Source of the DNA: JADLBR01 sp964651705
Lineage (GTDB): Bacteria > Verrucomicrobiota > Verrucomicrobiia > JADLBR01
Direction of reading: 5' to 3'
Length of the DNA: 64,000 nt
NCBI GenBank assembly: GCA_964651705.1
Contig: CAZYWZ010000012.1
Coordinates: 23,206-87,205 of the forward strand
A model generated the notes under the pieces. The model was given only the letters and a program-made list of their open reading frames with translations, was not told where the DNA came from and made no database searches. Below, in pieces: positions 53,201 to 60,286 of the stretch; position 1 is the first letter of the stretch; each line of letters starts with the position of its first letter. Position numbers and translations under genes: made by a program.

Positions 53201-53956
53201 CGCGAACTGTTGGAGGGCTACGGCCCCATCGGCCTGATCTGGTTCGACACGCCGCGGAAGATGACGCCGGAGCGCAGCAGGCTCTTCTCCGGCCTCGTGC
53301 GTTCGATCCAGCCCGACACCCTGATCAACAGCCGCCTCGGGCAGGGCGGATACCATGATTACCAATCGCGCGGCGACAACGAGATCCCGAGCGCCGTGAC
53401 CCCCGGCGCGTGGGAGACGGCCGCCACGATCAACGACACATGGGGTTTCAAGAAGGACGACCACAACTGGAAGAGGCCCGGGGACATCTGTTTCAAGCTG
53501 GTGGACATCGTCAGCAAGGGCGGCAATTACCTGCTGAACGTCGGCCCCGACGCCGATGGGGCGATCCCTCAGCCGAGCCAGGATGTGCTCCGGAAGGTGG
53601 GGGCATGGCTGAAGGTCAACGGCGAGGCCATCTACGGCGCCGCCAGGACACCATTCGGCCAGGAGTTTGGGGGCACCGTCGAGGAGAAGAACGAATACGG
53701 CAAGATGTCCAAGGTCTCGGCCCTGCGCGATTGGCGCTGCACCACGAAGCCCGGCAGGCTCTACGTCCACCTGTTCAAATGGCCCGGCGAGAAATTCGAG
53801 ATGTCGGGCCTCACGGGAACCGTCTCCCGGGCGTACCTGCTCTCCGATCGGCAGCCGCTCGAGTTCGCGCGGGCAGGGGAGAAAGTGTCCGTGTCGTTGC
53901 CCGAGGGCCCGCCGGAGGGCCTGGCCACCGTGCTCTGCTTCGAGCTGCAAGAATAG
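50240..53956 (+). CDS. Four-module secreted enzyme: GH29 - barrel - CBM32 - GH29
   Basis: The product has 1238 residues with signal peptide MHRTLAAWIAAIGIIGGSLA. Module 1 (~28-335) is a GH29 barrel: GYILFLTKHHDGFCLWDTE and YIWFDHAVG (D185 as likely nucleophile). Module 2 (~340-670) is a second barrel of unassigned family: FCVDVNWGPGGTNGFAPPG, GALGANVIQTFAVSCNGYAW, MDGFMVDWVWNPTDKV. Module 3 (~680-815) is a CBM32-type F5/8 C domain: AYGAGKAFDGDETKRWGA, WLEVDFGEEREIDRAIV. Module 4 (~820-1238) is a canonical GH29: WFHEAKYGLFINWGLYSIPA, LVFDCKHHDGFAMYRS, LIWFDTPRKM (D1003 as nucleophile). Two fucosidase modules in one chain are rare. The next gene starts four bases after the stop. Confidence 0.9.
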   Translation: MHRTLAAWIAAIGIIGGSLARAGAATDMQKRAEELQGLRWGMFVCWSFSTFSGKEWTPGVGDVSFFRATGCDTDQWARTAKEAGMGYILFLTKHHDGFCLWDTETTDRKVTKSPLGRDVLAELRRSCDRHGIKLALYFSEGEWGWPGAVDGKGWREGVGRNPEMKKAQLKELLTQYGPIEYIWFDHAVGDGGLGHAETIAWCKRFQPGCFVGFNHGDQEGADIRLGERGRPGPLDDHAAAGPHMRDAPASTYRLAEFTYPILPKHKGGAAWFYSLPEHDGLCLPAEKLYRDYLGAVKFGNIFSIDVGPDYAGRLRDIDVATLRRVGEMIRTRAPLPEPIRAFCVDVNWGPGGTNGFAPPGLWADGDPEKHVAWYGALGANVIQTFAVSCNGYAWYKGGKIPAQPGLARDFLPEVVRLGHAKKMQVMGYFCIGANTRWALEHPDLSYGVPSACHLPFTDEYLDYLAGAIEEGLAKGGMDGFMVDWVWNPTDKVRAGKWLPAEQRLFEKLMGQPFPGEESLTAQAKLAYERKAIDRCWERIRSTAKRAKPDCVIWLSCNKVDDPTIAGSRMLREVDWMMDESGSPEAMRRIASTLGPHTRQLVCVVGWGDRHDARKICAEASEGEFGIYGFAKPNPDSLPLPVATYFAQPIESFKGNDRNIAVLAHVFNGKPLPPPAPAVASLPGGGTARASSEWGAAYGAGKAFDGDETKRWGAAPNSRAGWLEVDFGEEREIDRAIVMEIGFPRTEKFVIECKRGEAWEALVTGAGIAGRRLYPFKPVKARLFRLNILAANEVPTIEEFRLLAPGAPLPASMVDEEQKQARLRWFHEAKYGLFINWGLYSIPAGEWKGQPVAGIGEWIMNRAKIPVREYEPLAKQFNPTKFDADAWAQLAVDAGMKYLVFDCKHHDGFAMYRSRVSPYNVHDATPWKRDPFKELQGACAKRGIRLCFYYSQAQDWHDPNGAGNEWDYGPEDKKDFDRYLRDKSLPQVRELLEGYGPIGLIWFDTPRKMTPERSRLFSGLVRSIQPDTLINSRLGQGGYHDYQSRGDNEIPSAVTPGAWETAATINDTWGFKKDDHNWKRPGDICFKLVDIVSKGGNYLLNVGPDADGAIPQPSQDVLRKVGAWLKVNGEAIYGAARTPFGQEFGGTVEEKNEYGKMSKVSALRDWRCTTKPGRLYVHLFKWPGEKFEMSGLTGTVSRAYLLSDRQPLEFARAGEKVSVSLPEGPPEGLATVLCFELQE

Positions 53957-53959
53957 CGT

Positions 53960-55081
53960 ATGACATCGAAAGAACGGATGATGCGGGCGCTGCGCCGCGA
54001 GAAACCCGACCGACTGCCGGTCACCATCCACCAGTGGCAGGCCTGCCACCTCGAAGATTACATGGGGGGCGTGGACGCGCTCGACGCGTTCAAGGCGTGT
54101 GGGCTCGACGCCGCGATCCAGTATTTCGAGGCGATGGGACAGTTCTGGATCCCCAACGCGGAGAGGTACGCGGTCCAATCCGCGGAGTGGCGCGACGAGA
54201 TGGTGGTCGTGGACGATGATCCGGAGCACAAGGTCATTCACCATACCGTCGTGACCCCGGGCGGCAGCCTCACCTACAAGACGATGGCCAACCGCAAGAC
54301 CACGTGGATCACCGAGTATCTCATCAAGAGGCCGGAGGATGTGGAACTGATCGAGCGGTACATGCCGGTGGCGAGGCTGAACAGGGAGGCCATCGCGAGA
54401 GAATACGACCGCATCGGCGATGCCGGGATCCTGCGCGGGTTCGTGTGGGGCGACCAGGCCGGCTGCTGGCAGCACGCCTGCTGCCTGATGGCGGAACAGG
54501 ACATGATCATGGCGGCGATCGACACGCCCGACTGGGTTCACCGCTTGCTGAGGGCGCTGCTGGAGCGGAAACTGCGCTTCATCGGGGAATCGCTCGATGG
54601 CGCGAGGTTCGACATCATAGAGACGGGCGGTGGGGCGGGCAGCGACACTTTGATCTCCCCGGCGATGCATCGGGAGTTCTGCCAGCCCTACGACCGGGAG
54701 ATCCACCGCGCGTTGCACGCCGCCGGCCACCTCAGCACCTACCACACCTGCGGCGGCATGATGCACATCCTGGACCTGATCCTCGGCAACGAGACCGACG
54801 CCTCGGAGACGCTCCCCCCGCCGGGCGTCGGCGGCAACATCACCGACCCGGCCAAGGTGCGGGCGGCATTTGGCGGGCGCGTGGCGATGATCGGCGGCAT
54901 GGACCAATTCAACATCCTGACCTCGGGAAGCGGGGAACAGATCCGCAATGAGGTCCTCCGGCTCTTCGAGGGCTTCGGCAAGGATGGCGGGTATATCTGC
55001 GCCGCCTCGGATCACTTCTTCGAGACATCCGCCGAGAACCTCAAGGCGTTCGCCGCCGCCGCGGCGGAATGCGTGTACTGA
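53960..55081 (+). CDS. Uroporphyrinogen decarboxylase-family protein (MtaA/CmuA-like)
   Basis: The product has 373 residues with the URO-D fold (PF01208). It begins TSKERMMRALRREKPDRLPV, the usual opening of the methyltransferase-type branch rather than of HemE (which opens F-L-R-A-L-x-R-x-P-V-D-R-T-P). STYHTCGGMMHIL carries the His-x-Cys pair that binds zinc in MtaA/CmuA corrinoid methyltransferases. There is no signal peptide, so it is cytoplasmic. It follows the multidomain fucosidase by four bases, so it is likely in the same operon. Its role in glycan use is not established. Demethylation of methoxylated sugars or products is one possibility, but no corrinoid protein gene is visible nearby. 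Confidence 0.8.
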   Translation: MTSKERMMRALRREKPDRLPVTIHQWQACHLEDYMGGVDALDAFKACGLDAAIQYFEAMGQFWIPNAERYAVQSAEWRDEMVVVDDDPEHKVIHHTVVTPGGSLTYKTMANRKTTWITEYLIKRPEDVELIERYMPVARLNREAIAREYDRIGDAGILRGFVWGDQAGCWQHACCLMAEQDMIMAAIDTPDWVHRLLRALLERKLRFIGESLDGARFDIIETGGGAGSDTLISPAMHREFCQPYDREIHRALHAAGHLSTYHTCGGMMHILDLILGNETDASETLPPPGVGGNITDPAKVRAAFGGRVAMIGGMDQFNILTSGSGEQIRNEVLRLFEGFGKDGGYICAASDHFFETSAENLKAFAAAAAECVY

Positions 55082-55082
55082 A

Positions 55083-55280
55083 ATCTGCGGCTCGGTGATG
55101 TGGGTTTCCAGATGAGCCAAGGCGACTGCCACATCCGGGGGAATGTCCTGCATGTCGAGCGGCGTCCGCACATCGCGTGAGAAGCCGATGATGCCCGTGA
55201 TCTTGCCGCGCACGTCCCGAATCGGAAGCTTTGTCGTCAAGCGCCAGACCGGCCTGCGGGGCGCATACGGATGCAACTCG
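55083..55280 (-). pseudogene. PAS-linked AraC-type regulator remnant
   Basis: On the minus strand this stretch reads VWRLTTKLPIRDVRGKITGI, IGFSRDVRTPLDMQ and then IPPDVAVALAHLETHITEPQ. The first part is the PAC end of a PAS domain. The second is the helix that leads into an AraC-type HTH in PAS-AraC regulators. The HTH itself is gone: the frame continues only as antisense of the URO-D gene. It is therefore a decayed regulator abutting the URO-D stop codon. Confidence 0.6.
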
Positions 55281-55297
55281 AGATGATGAGGAGGGCC

Positions 55298-55321
55298 ACG
55301 TCCACGGACGGAAGGTCCGTC
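55298..55321. repeat. Short CGGACGGA hairpin
   Basis: CGGACGGA-AGG-TCCGTCCG forms an eight-base stem with a three-base loop, framed by CA and GGGTG. It lies upstream of the Gfo/Idh gene and downstream of the PAS-AraC relic. It resembles the single hairpins found elsewhere but lacks a GTAG head. The rest of the ~170 bases up to 55450 is a leader with no gene. Confidence 0.5.
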
Positions 55322-55449
55322 CGGGTGAAAAGCCGCTGCACCGTGCGCGTTTTCACAAATCGGCGCCAATATATGCCGAGACGGCGAATCTGGCGATGCC
55401 GTAGAATACTTGGAGGGACAGGCCCGTTCGTTTAGAAAGGCTCACCGCG

Positions 55450-56736
55450 ATGAATAACAAGACGAACCTGAACCGCCGGCAGTTCCTGCGCGCCACGGGC
55501 GGGGCCGCGGCGGCGATCGCGGCCACCTCTGCCTCGGCGCCAGCCATTCTCTCCGCCGAATCCCCGGCCAGGACGATCGGGGTGGGCTGCATCGGACTCG
55601 GGACGCGCGGGGGCGATCTCATCAACGCGGTCGTGAATTGCGACGGCGTGAAGGTGACGGCCGTCTGCGATGTGTATGGGCCGCATCGGCAGAAGGGCAT
55701 CGCGCGCAGTCTCAATCCCGACGTGAAAGCGTATGTGGATTACCGGGAATTGCTGGCTGATCGGAACGTGGACGCGGTGGTCATCGGCACGCCGGATCAT
55801 TGGCACTGCCAGATGGTGCTCGATGCGGCGAAGGCGGGCAAAGATATCTACTGCGAGAAGGGATTCTCGCGGACGCTGGCGGAGGCGAGGCTGATGCGCG
55901 ACGCGCTGAAGCAGAGCCGCGTCGTGTTTCAATTGGGCCACCAGGCCCGGCAGGCCACCTGCGCGGTTCAGGCCAGGGAAGTGATCGCCCAGGGCATTCT
56001 CGGTCCGATCACGCTGGTGCGTGCCGGACGGTTCAAGTCCACCGAGCCGGAGCACCCGAATTGGCGTTGGTATGGTTACTATGACCAGTGGGAGCGGCCC
56101 GACCCGGCGCAGGTGCGCAAGAACGTGAATTGGGACCTCTGGCTGGGGCCGGCGCCGAAGATCCCTTGGAACGAACGCCATTTCTGGCACTGGCGCTGTT
56201 ATTACGCCTATGGCACGGGCTATGCCGGCGACCTGCTCTCGCACGAGATGGACTTCGTCCAATACCTCCTCGGTCACGGCATCCCCGACAACTGCGTCAG
56301 CGCCGGCCAGATCGCGCTGCTCCGCGACGACCGCGAGGTGCCGGACACGTGGAGCGCGATCTATCAATTCGCAAAGCTTGGCCGCACTGTCACATTCGAT
56401 GGCAGCATGAACGCAACCGCCAGCCAGCCGGTCGAGATCTGCGGACGCGACGCCACGCTGCGCTTCGATGGCATCGCCCATGACGTGACGAAGTTTGAAA
56501 TCATCCCCGCGGGACACAACCAGAAGGCCGATTTGCCCAAGGGCTACCAGCGAGGCCAAACGCCCCCGCAGCCCAACCACATGGAGGATTGGGTCAATTG
56601 CATCCGGACCCGCGGCACGCCAAAATGCTCGACGGAGGAAGCCTTCATTGAAACGGCCACCTTCCTCATGTCGCTGAAAGCTCAGCAGGAGAAGCGCATG
56701 GTGCGCTGGGATGCGGTGCGAGAAGAGATCGTCTAG
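55450..56736 (+). CDS. Tat-exported Gfo/Idh/MocA-family oxidoreductase
   Basis: The product has 428 residues. NRRQFLRATGG at ~8-18 is a twin-arginine signal, so the protein is exported folded, presumably with its nicotinamide cofactor. The Rossmann region GVGCIGLGTRGGDLINAVV, VTAVCDVYGPHRQKG and the family's EK motif (YCEKGFSRTLAEA) are clear; HFWHWRCYYAYGTGYAGDL is the conserved dimer-strand region. Related exported enzymes in this phylum cleave glycosidic bonds through an NAD-dependent redox mechanism (GH109-like), which would fit the island. Specificity is unknown. The sulfatase that follows starts ~40 bases later. Confidence 0.9.
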   Translation: MNNKTNLNRRQFLRATGGAAAAIAATSASAPAILSAESPARTIGVGCIGLGTRGGDLINAVVNCDGVKVTAVCDVYGPHRQKGIARSLNPDVKAYVDYRELLADRNVDAVVIGTPDHWHCQMVLDAAKAGKDIYCEKGFSRTLAEARLMRDALKQSRVVFQLGHQARQATCAVQAREVIAQGILGPITLVRAGRFKSTEPEHPNWRWYGYYDQWERPDPAQVRKNVNWDLWLGPAPKIPWNERHFWHWRCYYAYGTGYAGDLLSHEMDFVQYLLGHGIPDNCVSAGQIALLRDDREVPDTWSAIYQFAKLGRTVTFDGSMNATASQPVEICGRDATLRFDGIAHDVTKFEIIPAGHNQKADLPKGYQRGQTPPQPNHMEDWVNCIRTRGTPKCSTEEAFIETATFLMSLKAQQEKRMVRWDAVREEIV

Positions 56737-56778
56737 GCATAGCGTGAGACAACAAGCGGAGCGAGGCCACGCCCGGCC

Positions 56779-58296
56779 ATGAAACAACCGAATCCCCTGC
56801 ATCCTGCCCTGCTGCCACTCCTCGCCGCGCTGGCGATGCCTCCGCTGGCCGCGCAGCACGCCGCGGATGCGCCCCTGCCACCGGTGAAACCCAACATCAT
56901 CCTCATCATGGCGGATGACCTCGGCTATTCGGCATTGGGCTGTTACGGACAGAGACTCATCCTCACGCCCGAAATCGACAAAATGGCCGCTGACGGAGTG
57001 CGTTTCATGGACTTCTATGCGGCCAATACCGTCTGCGTGCCCTCACGCGTCAGCATGTTGATGGGAATGCATCCCGGTCATGCGCCGATCCGCGACAACT
57101 TCTTGCCGCATCTTCCGGGCTTTTCGGGCTATATGAAGGAGTATCCCGGGGAGCTGTGGCCCCCGAAACTTCCGACCCTCGGTCGGGTCATGAAGCAGGC
57201 CGGATACAAGACCGCGCAATTTGGAAAATTGGAAGCGGGGATCCCGCTTCCGGTGGGAAAGATGACCGGGCATGGATGGGATTACTGGTTCGGATTCAAA
57301 GGCACCGGTGACGCCTTTCAGTATTATCCCCTCGAGTTATGGAAAAACGATGAAAAGATCACGTTCAAGGAGAATCGGCCCGACGACGTCCGCCGACCGG
57401 GGATTGTCGGCAATCGGGGGGTCTATTCCCAAGACCTGTTCGTGGACGAGGTTCTTCGTTTCATCAAGAGCAACAAAGGCGGCCCATTTTTCGTCTATTT
57501 TCCGACGCAGGTCCCGCACGGCCGCTCCCCCAAGGATGGGGATGAAATTCAGGTTCCCGATATCGGACCTTACGCGGATCGGGAATGGACTCATCTGGAG
57601 AAACTCTATGCGGCCGCGGTAACGCGTCTCGATTCCCAGGTCGGCCGCATTATTCAAGAACTGAAAAATCAGGGGATTGACGAAAAGACGCTCATCTTGT
57701 TCACGAGCGATAACGGAGATGAAAACAGCTACTACAAATATACGAAACGGTTTGGGGCGACTGGTCCCTTGAAAGGCAAGAAGCGCTTTCTCTATGAGGG
57801 AGGCATCCGCGTGCCCATGATCGCTCGCTGGCCCGGCCAGATCCAACCCGCCCAAACCAGCCGCATCCCTGCCGCGGGGTGGGACATCATGGCGACCTTA
57901 GCGGAATTGGCCGGGGTGGCGCGGCCCGCGAACACCGATGGGATTTCGTTGGTCCCGACGCTGCTCGGACATCCGGAGCGGCAGCAAGGCCGCGAGTATT
58001 TGTATTGGGAGCATCACATGGGAAAGCAACAGGCAGTTCGCATGGGCTCGTGGAAGGGCATTCGGTTCGGGGGAACGAAGGAGCCGATCGAGCTCTACGA
58101 CCTCAACGCGGATATTGGCGAGACCCATAACGTGGCGAATGGTAATCCGGACATCGTGGCGAGGATCGCGGCCATCATGGAGGAGGCCCGGGCAAACTGC
58201 GAGTTCAACCGATTCTGGCCGCTGCCTGAACACCGCCAAAATCAAATCAAGATGGACAAGGTGATCTTTGACCAGCTCGAACATGGAATCCGGTAG
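56779..58296 (+). CDS. Secreted type I sulfatase
   Basis: The product has 505 residues with a signal region (LLPLLAALAMPPLAAQ). NIILIMADDLGYSALGCYG holds the first metal aspartates. CVPSR at 86-90 is the formylglycine site. LFTSDNGDENSYYKYTKRF contains the second Asp-Asn pair, and KGKKRFLYEGGIRVPMIARW is the usual substrate-loop region. The DNA is less GC-rich than its neighbours: the 60 bases at 57661-57720 contain 27 G/C by hand count, which suggests a different origin. It is co-directional with Gfo/Idh and the following two genes. Confidence 0.93.
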   Translation: MKQPNPLHPALLPLLAALAMPPLAAQHAADAPLPPVKPNIILIMADDLGYSALGCYGQRLILTPEIDKMAADGVRFMDFYAANTVCVPSRVSMLMGMHPGHAPIRDNFLPHLPGFSGYMKEYPGELWPPKLPTLGRVMKQAGYKTAQFGKLEAGIPLPVGKMTGHGWDYWFGFKGTGDAFQYYPLELWKNDEKITFKENRPDDVRRPGIVGNRGVYSQDLFVDEVLRFIKSNKGGPFFVYFPTQVPHGRSPKDGDEIQVPDIGPYADREWTHLEKLYAAAVTRLDSQVGRIIQELKNQGIDEKTLILFTSDNGDENSYYKYTKRFGATGPLKGKKRFLYEGGIRVPMIARWPGQIQPAQTSRIPAAGWDIMATLAELAGVARPANTDGISLVPTLLGHPERQQGREYLYWEHHMGKQQAVRMGSWKGIRFGGTKEPIELYDLNADIGETHNVANGNPDIVARIAAIMEEARANCEFNRFWPLPEHRQNQIKMDKVIFDQLEHGIR

Positions 58297-58318
58297 TCCC
58301 ATGAAAAAAGGAACGACA

Positions 58319-60286
58319 ATGAGGCGCGCAACAACCCAGAGGCTTTGCTGCCTGCTCGCCGCGACAGGATTCGGAGTCACGGCCGCCGCGGCGGAGGACA
58401 AGGCCGGCGGCGTCGCCTCGCGCTCCCAAGGCCTGCACGGCTACATCGGTTTCGGCATTGAGAAGCTGCCGCCCAAGGGTGGCTACACTGCCGGCATGGG
58501 TTTTTACGCCGCGGTCTGGCCGCTCGTGGATCGGCCTCTGGCCGATTTCCAGATCGGCCTGCCCAGTTGCTGGATTCTGCCGGACAATTCGGACAACAAA
58601 GACCGTCCGCTGGCACCCGAAGGCACGCGGGCCAGGAAGTGGAAAGAGCGAGGCCCCACCTGGGGCAGCGTTTTTCAGACGATTGAAGGAGGCTTGGGCT
58701 ACTGGGCCGGCAACCATTTCCGATACGGCCCGCCGAAGTTCAGCATGAACAGCACGCCGCAGTGCTACGATTACGAGGTCGCCTCGCCGGGGTGGTCGTT
58801 CTTCTATAGCGACGAAGCGCTGCCGGACAATCGCCTCGGCATCGCGCAACTCAGCAACCGGCTGCTGATCCCGCCCGATGCGCTGCCGCTCGAAGGCAAT
58901 CCCAACGGCGAATTCCTCGGCTACACATGGATGGCGCTGCCGTTCACCGATCCCGCCCCGGGCGAGCCGCCGACCGGCGACCAGAGCTGGACCTGCTTCC
59001 TCAGTGCCGCGAATTTCAAAGGCCCGATCGCCTACTACATCCCGGAGACGTGGAGCAAGATCGGCAAGCTGTTCAACTATCCCTTCCTCTACGGGCGAGG
59101 CCTCGACGCGCGGCCCGGCATCATGGGCGGCGGCGCGATGGAGATCAATACCGTCCCGCGCTTCGATGCCCGAGACGCAAACGGCACCGTCTATTCCAAA
59201 CTGCCGAGGCTACGGTGGCCGGTGGACGCCGAAGGTCGTGCCTTCCTCGTGCAAGATGTCACCTACTACTCGAAGGCCGCCCTCTACGATGCGTTCAAGG
59301 CGTGGCGCGACGGCGGCCGCGCCTGCTCTGGCCGGTTCGACGAGAAGGGCGCATTCAGGCCGAAGCTCAACACGCGCACGACGCGCTACGACCAGGCCGG
59401 CAAGAAAATCGTCGGTGTCGAGCGCGCCTTTGACACGCGCATCTTCGAGGGCAACGTGTGGGGCCTGCAGTGGTTCACCAACGCCATCGCCGCGAAGGGC
59501 GTTTTCCCGCAATACTACAAACACGTTGGCGAAGAGCGCGTTGCGGTGGCCGCCGCGGAAGTGCCCTCGGAAACCAGACTGCTCACCCAAGAATTCAAGC
59601 TCGCCAAGAAAGGCGTGCCCTACACCTCGCCCAACGTTGGCGCGTGGGCCGAACCCGGCCCGAAACTCGGCCCAGTCACGGCCCGGCTGGTGGATGGCTC
59701 GGTCGTGACCTACTCGTGGTATCGCTTTGTGGATCAGCCTGCCTTCCAGCAATACGACTGGAGCCCGGAGAAAAAGGTGAGGCTTCAAAGCTTCGTGGAG
59801 AAGCTCCACGCGAGCTGGCCGACGAATCGTGACTACATGGCCCCGCCCAAGAGGGGCAAGCTGGTCGCCCTCGATCCCGCGCTGCTGGTGACACCACCCC
59901 GAGGCTTGGAGGTGGGTTATGTCCCGATCGTGACACGCCAGGAAGCAGGAGCGCCCGATCTCAGCCGAATCGTCACGCCAGAGATGTTGTCTGGCCTTTA
60001 TCGGCGTGATCCGAAGGAGAACAATTGGCACGAGGGAGAACTGAAACCGGAAGGCGACAAACACTCACCGCGCTTTCGATGGACCAACCGGGCCGGAGTC
60101 AGTTGGGCGCTCACCACCGACCTCGATCACGCGAGGCTGCGGTGCGCGAAGGGAAGCCCCTATTCTGACAAGGAGGCCGGCAGCAGTTTCGTCATCGAAA
60201 TGCAGCCAGCCTCTGGAGCGGCGAAACCCGCGATTGCCGGATTTCACTTCAACGGCGAGTTCTACAAGCGGATTGGCGACCGATGA
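58319..60286 (+). CDS. Large secreted protein of unrecognised family between two sulfatases
   Basis: The product has 655 residues. ATG 58319 is preceded by AAAAAAGGA and opens a signal peptide (MRRATTQRLCCLLAATGFGV); ATG 58301 is an alternative. The mature chain is rich in Trp, Tyr and Pro: FGIEKLPPKGGYTAGMGFYA, FRYGPPKFSMNSTPQCYDYE, GYTWMALPFTDPAPGE, FNYPFLYGRGLDARPG. This suggests a beta-rich extracytoplasmic glycan-binding or glycan-cleaving protein. No catalytic motif I know is visible. Its stop codon overlaps the next sulfatase's ATG (ATGA), so the two are translationally coupled and likely work on the same sulfated substrate. Confidence 0.65.
   Translation: MRRATTQRLCCLLAATGFGVTAAAAEDKAGGVASRSQGLHGYIGFGIEKLPPKGGYTAGMGFYAAVWPLVDRPLADFQIGLPSCWILPDNSDNKDRPLAPEGTRARKWKERGPTWGSVFQTIEGGLGYWAGNHFRYGPPKFSMNSTPQCYDYEVASPGWSFFYSDEALPDNRLGIAQLSNRLLIPPDALPLEGNPNGEFLGYTWMALPFTDPAPGEPPTGDQSWTCFLSAANFKGPIAYYIPETWSKIGKLFNYPFLYGRGLDARPGIMGGGAMEINTVPRFDARDANGTVYSKLPRLRWPVDAEGRAFLVQDVTYYSKAALYDAFKAWRDGGRACSGRFDEKGAFRPKLNTRTTRYDQAGKKIVGVERAFDTRIFEGNVWGLQWFTNAIAAKGVFPQYYKHVGEERVAVAAAEVPSETRLLTQEFKLAKKGVPYTSPNVGAWAEPGPKLGPVTARLVDGSVVTYSWYRFVDQPAFQQYDWSPEKKVRLQSFVEKLHASWPTNRDYMAPPKRGKLVALDPALLVTPPRGLEVGYVPIVTRQEAGAPDLSRIVTPEMLSGLYRRDPKENNWHEGELKPEGDKHSPRFRWTNRAGVSWALTTDLDHARLRCAKGSPYSDKEAGSSFVIEMQPASGAAKPAIAGFHFNGEFYKRIGDR

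Noticed and set aside
52583..55369. Minus-strand open frame of ~930 codons
   Set aside because: Only its first ~65 codons (the PAS-AraC relic) make protein sense. The rest is antisense of the URO-D and fucosidase genes.
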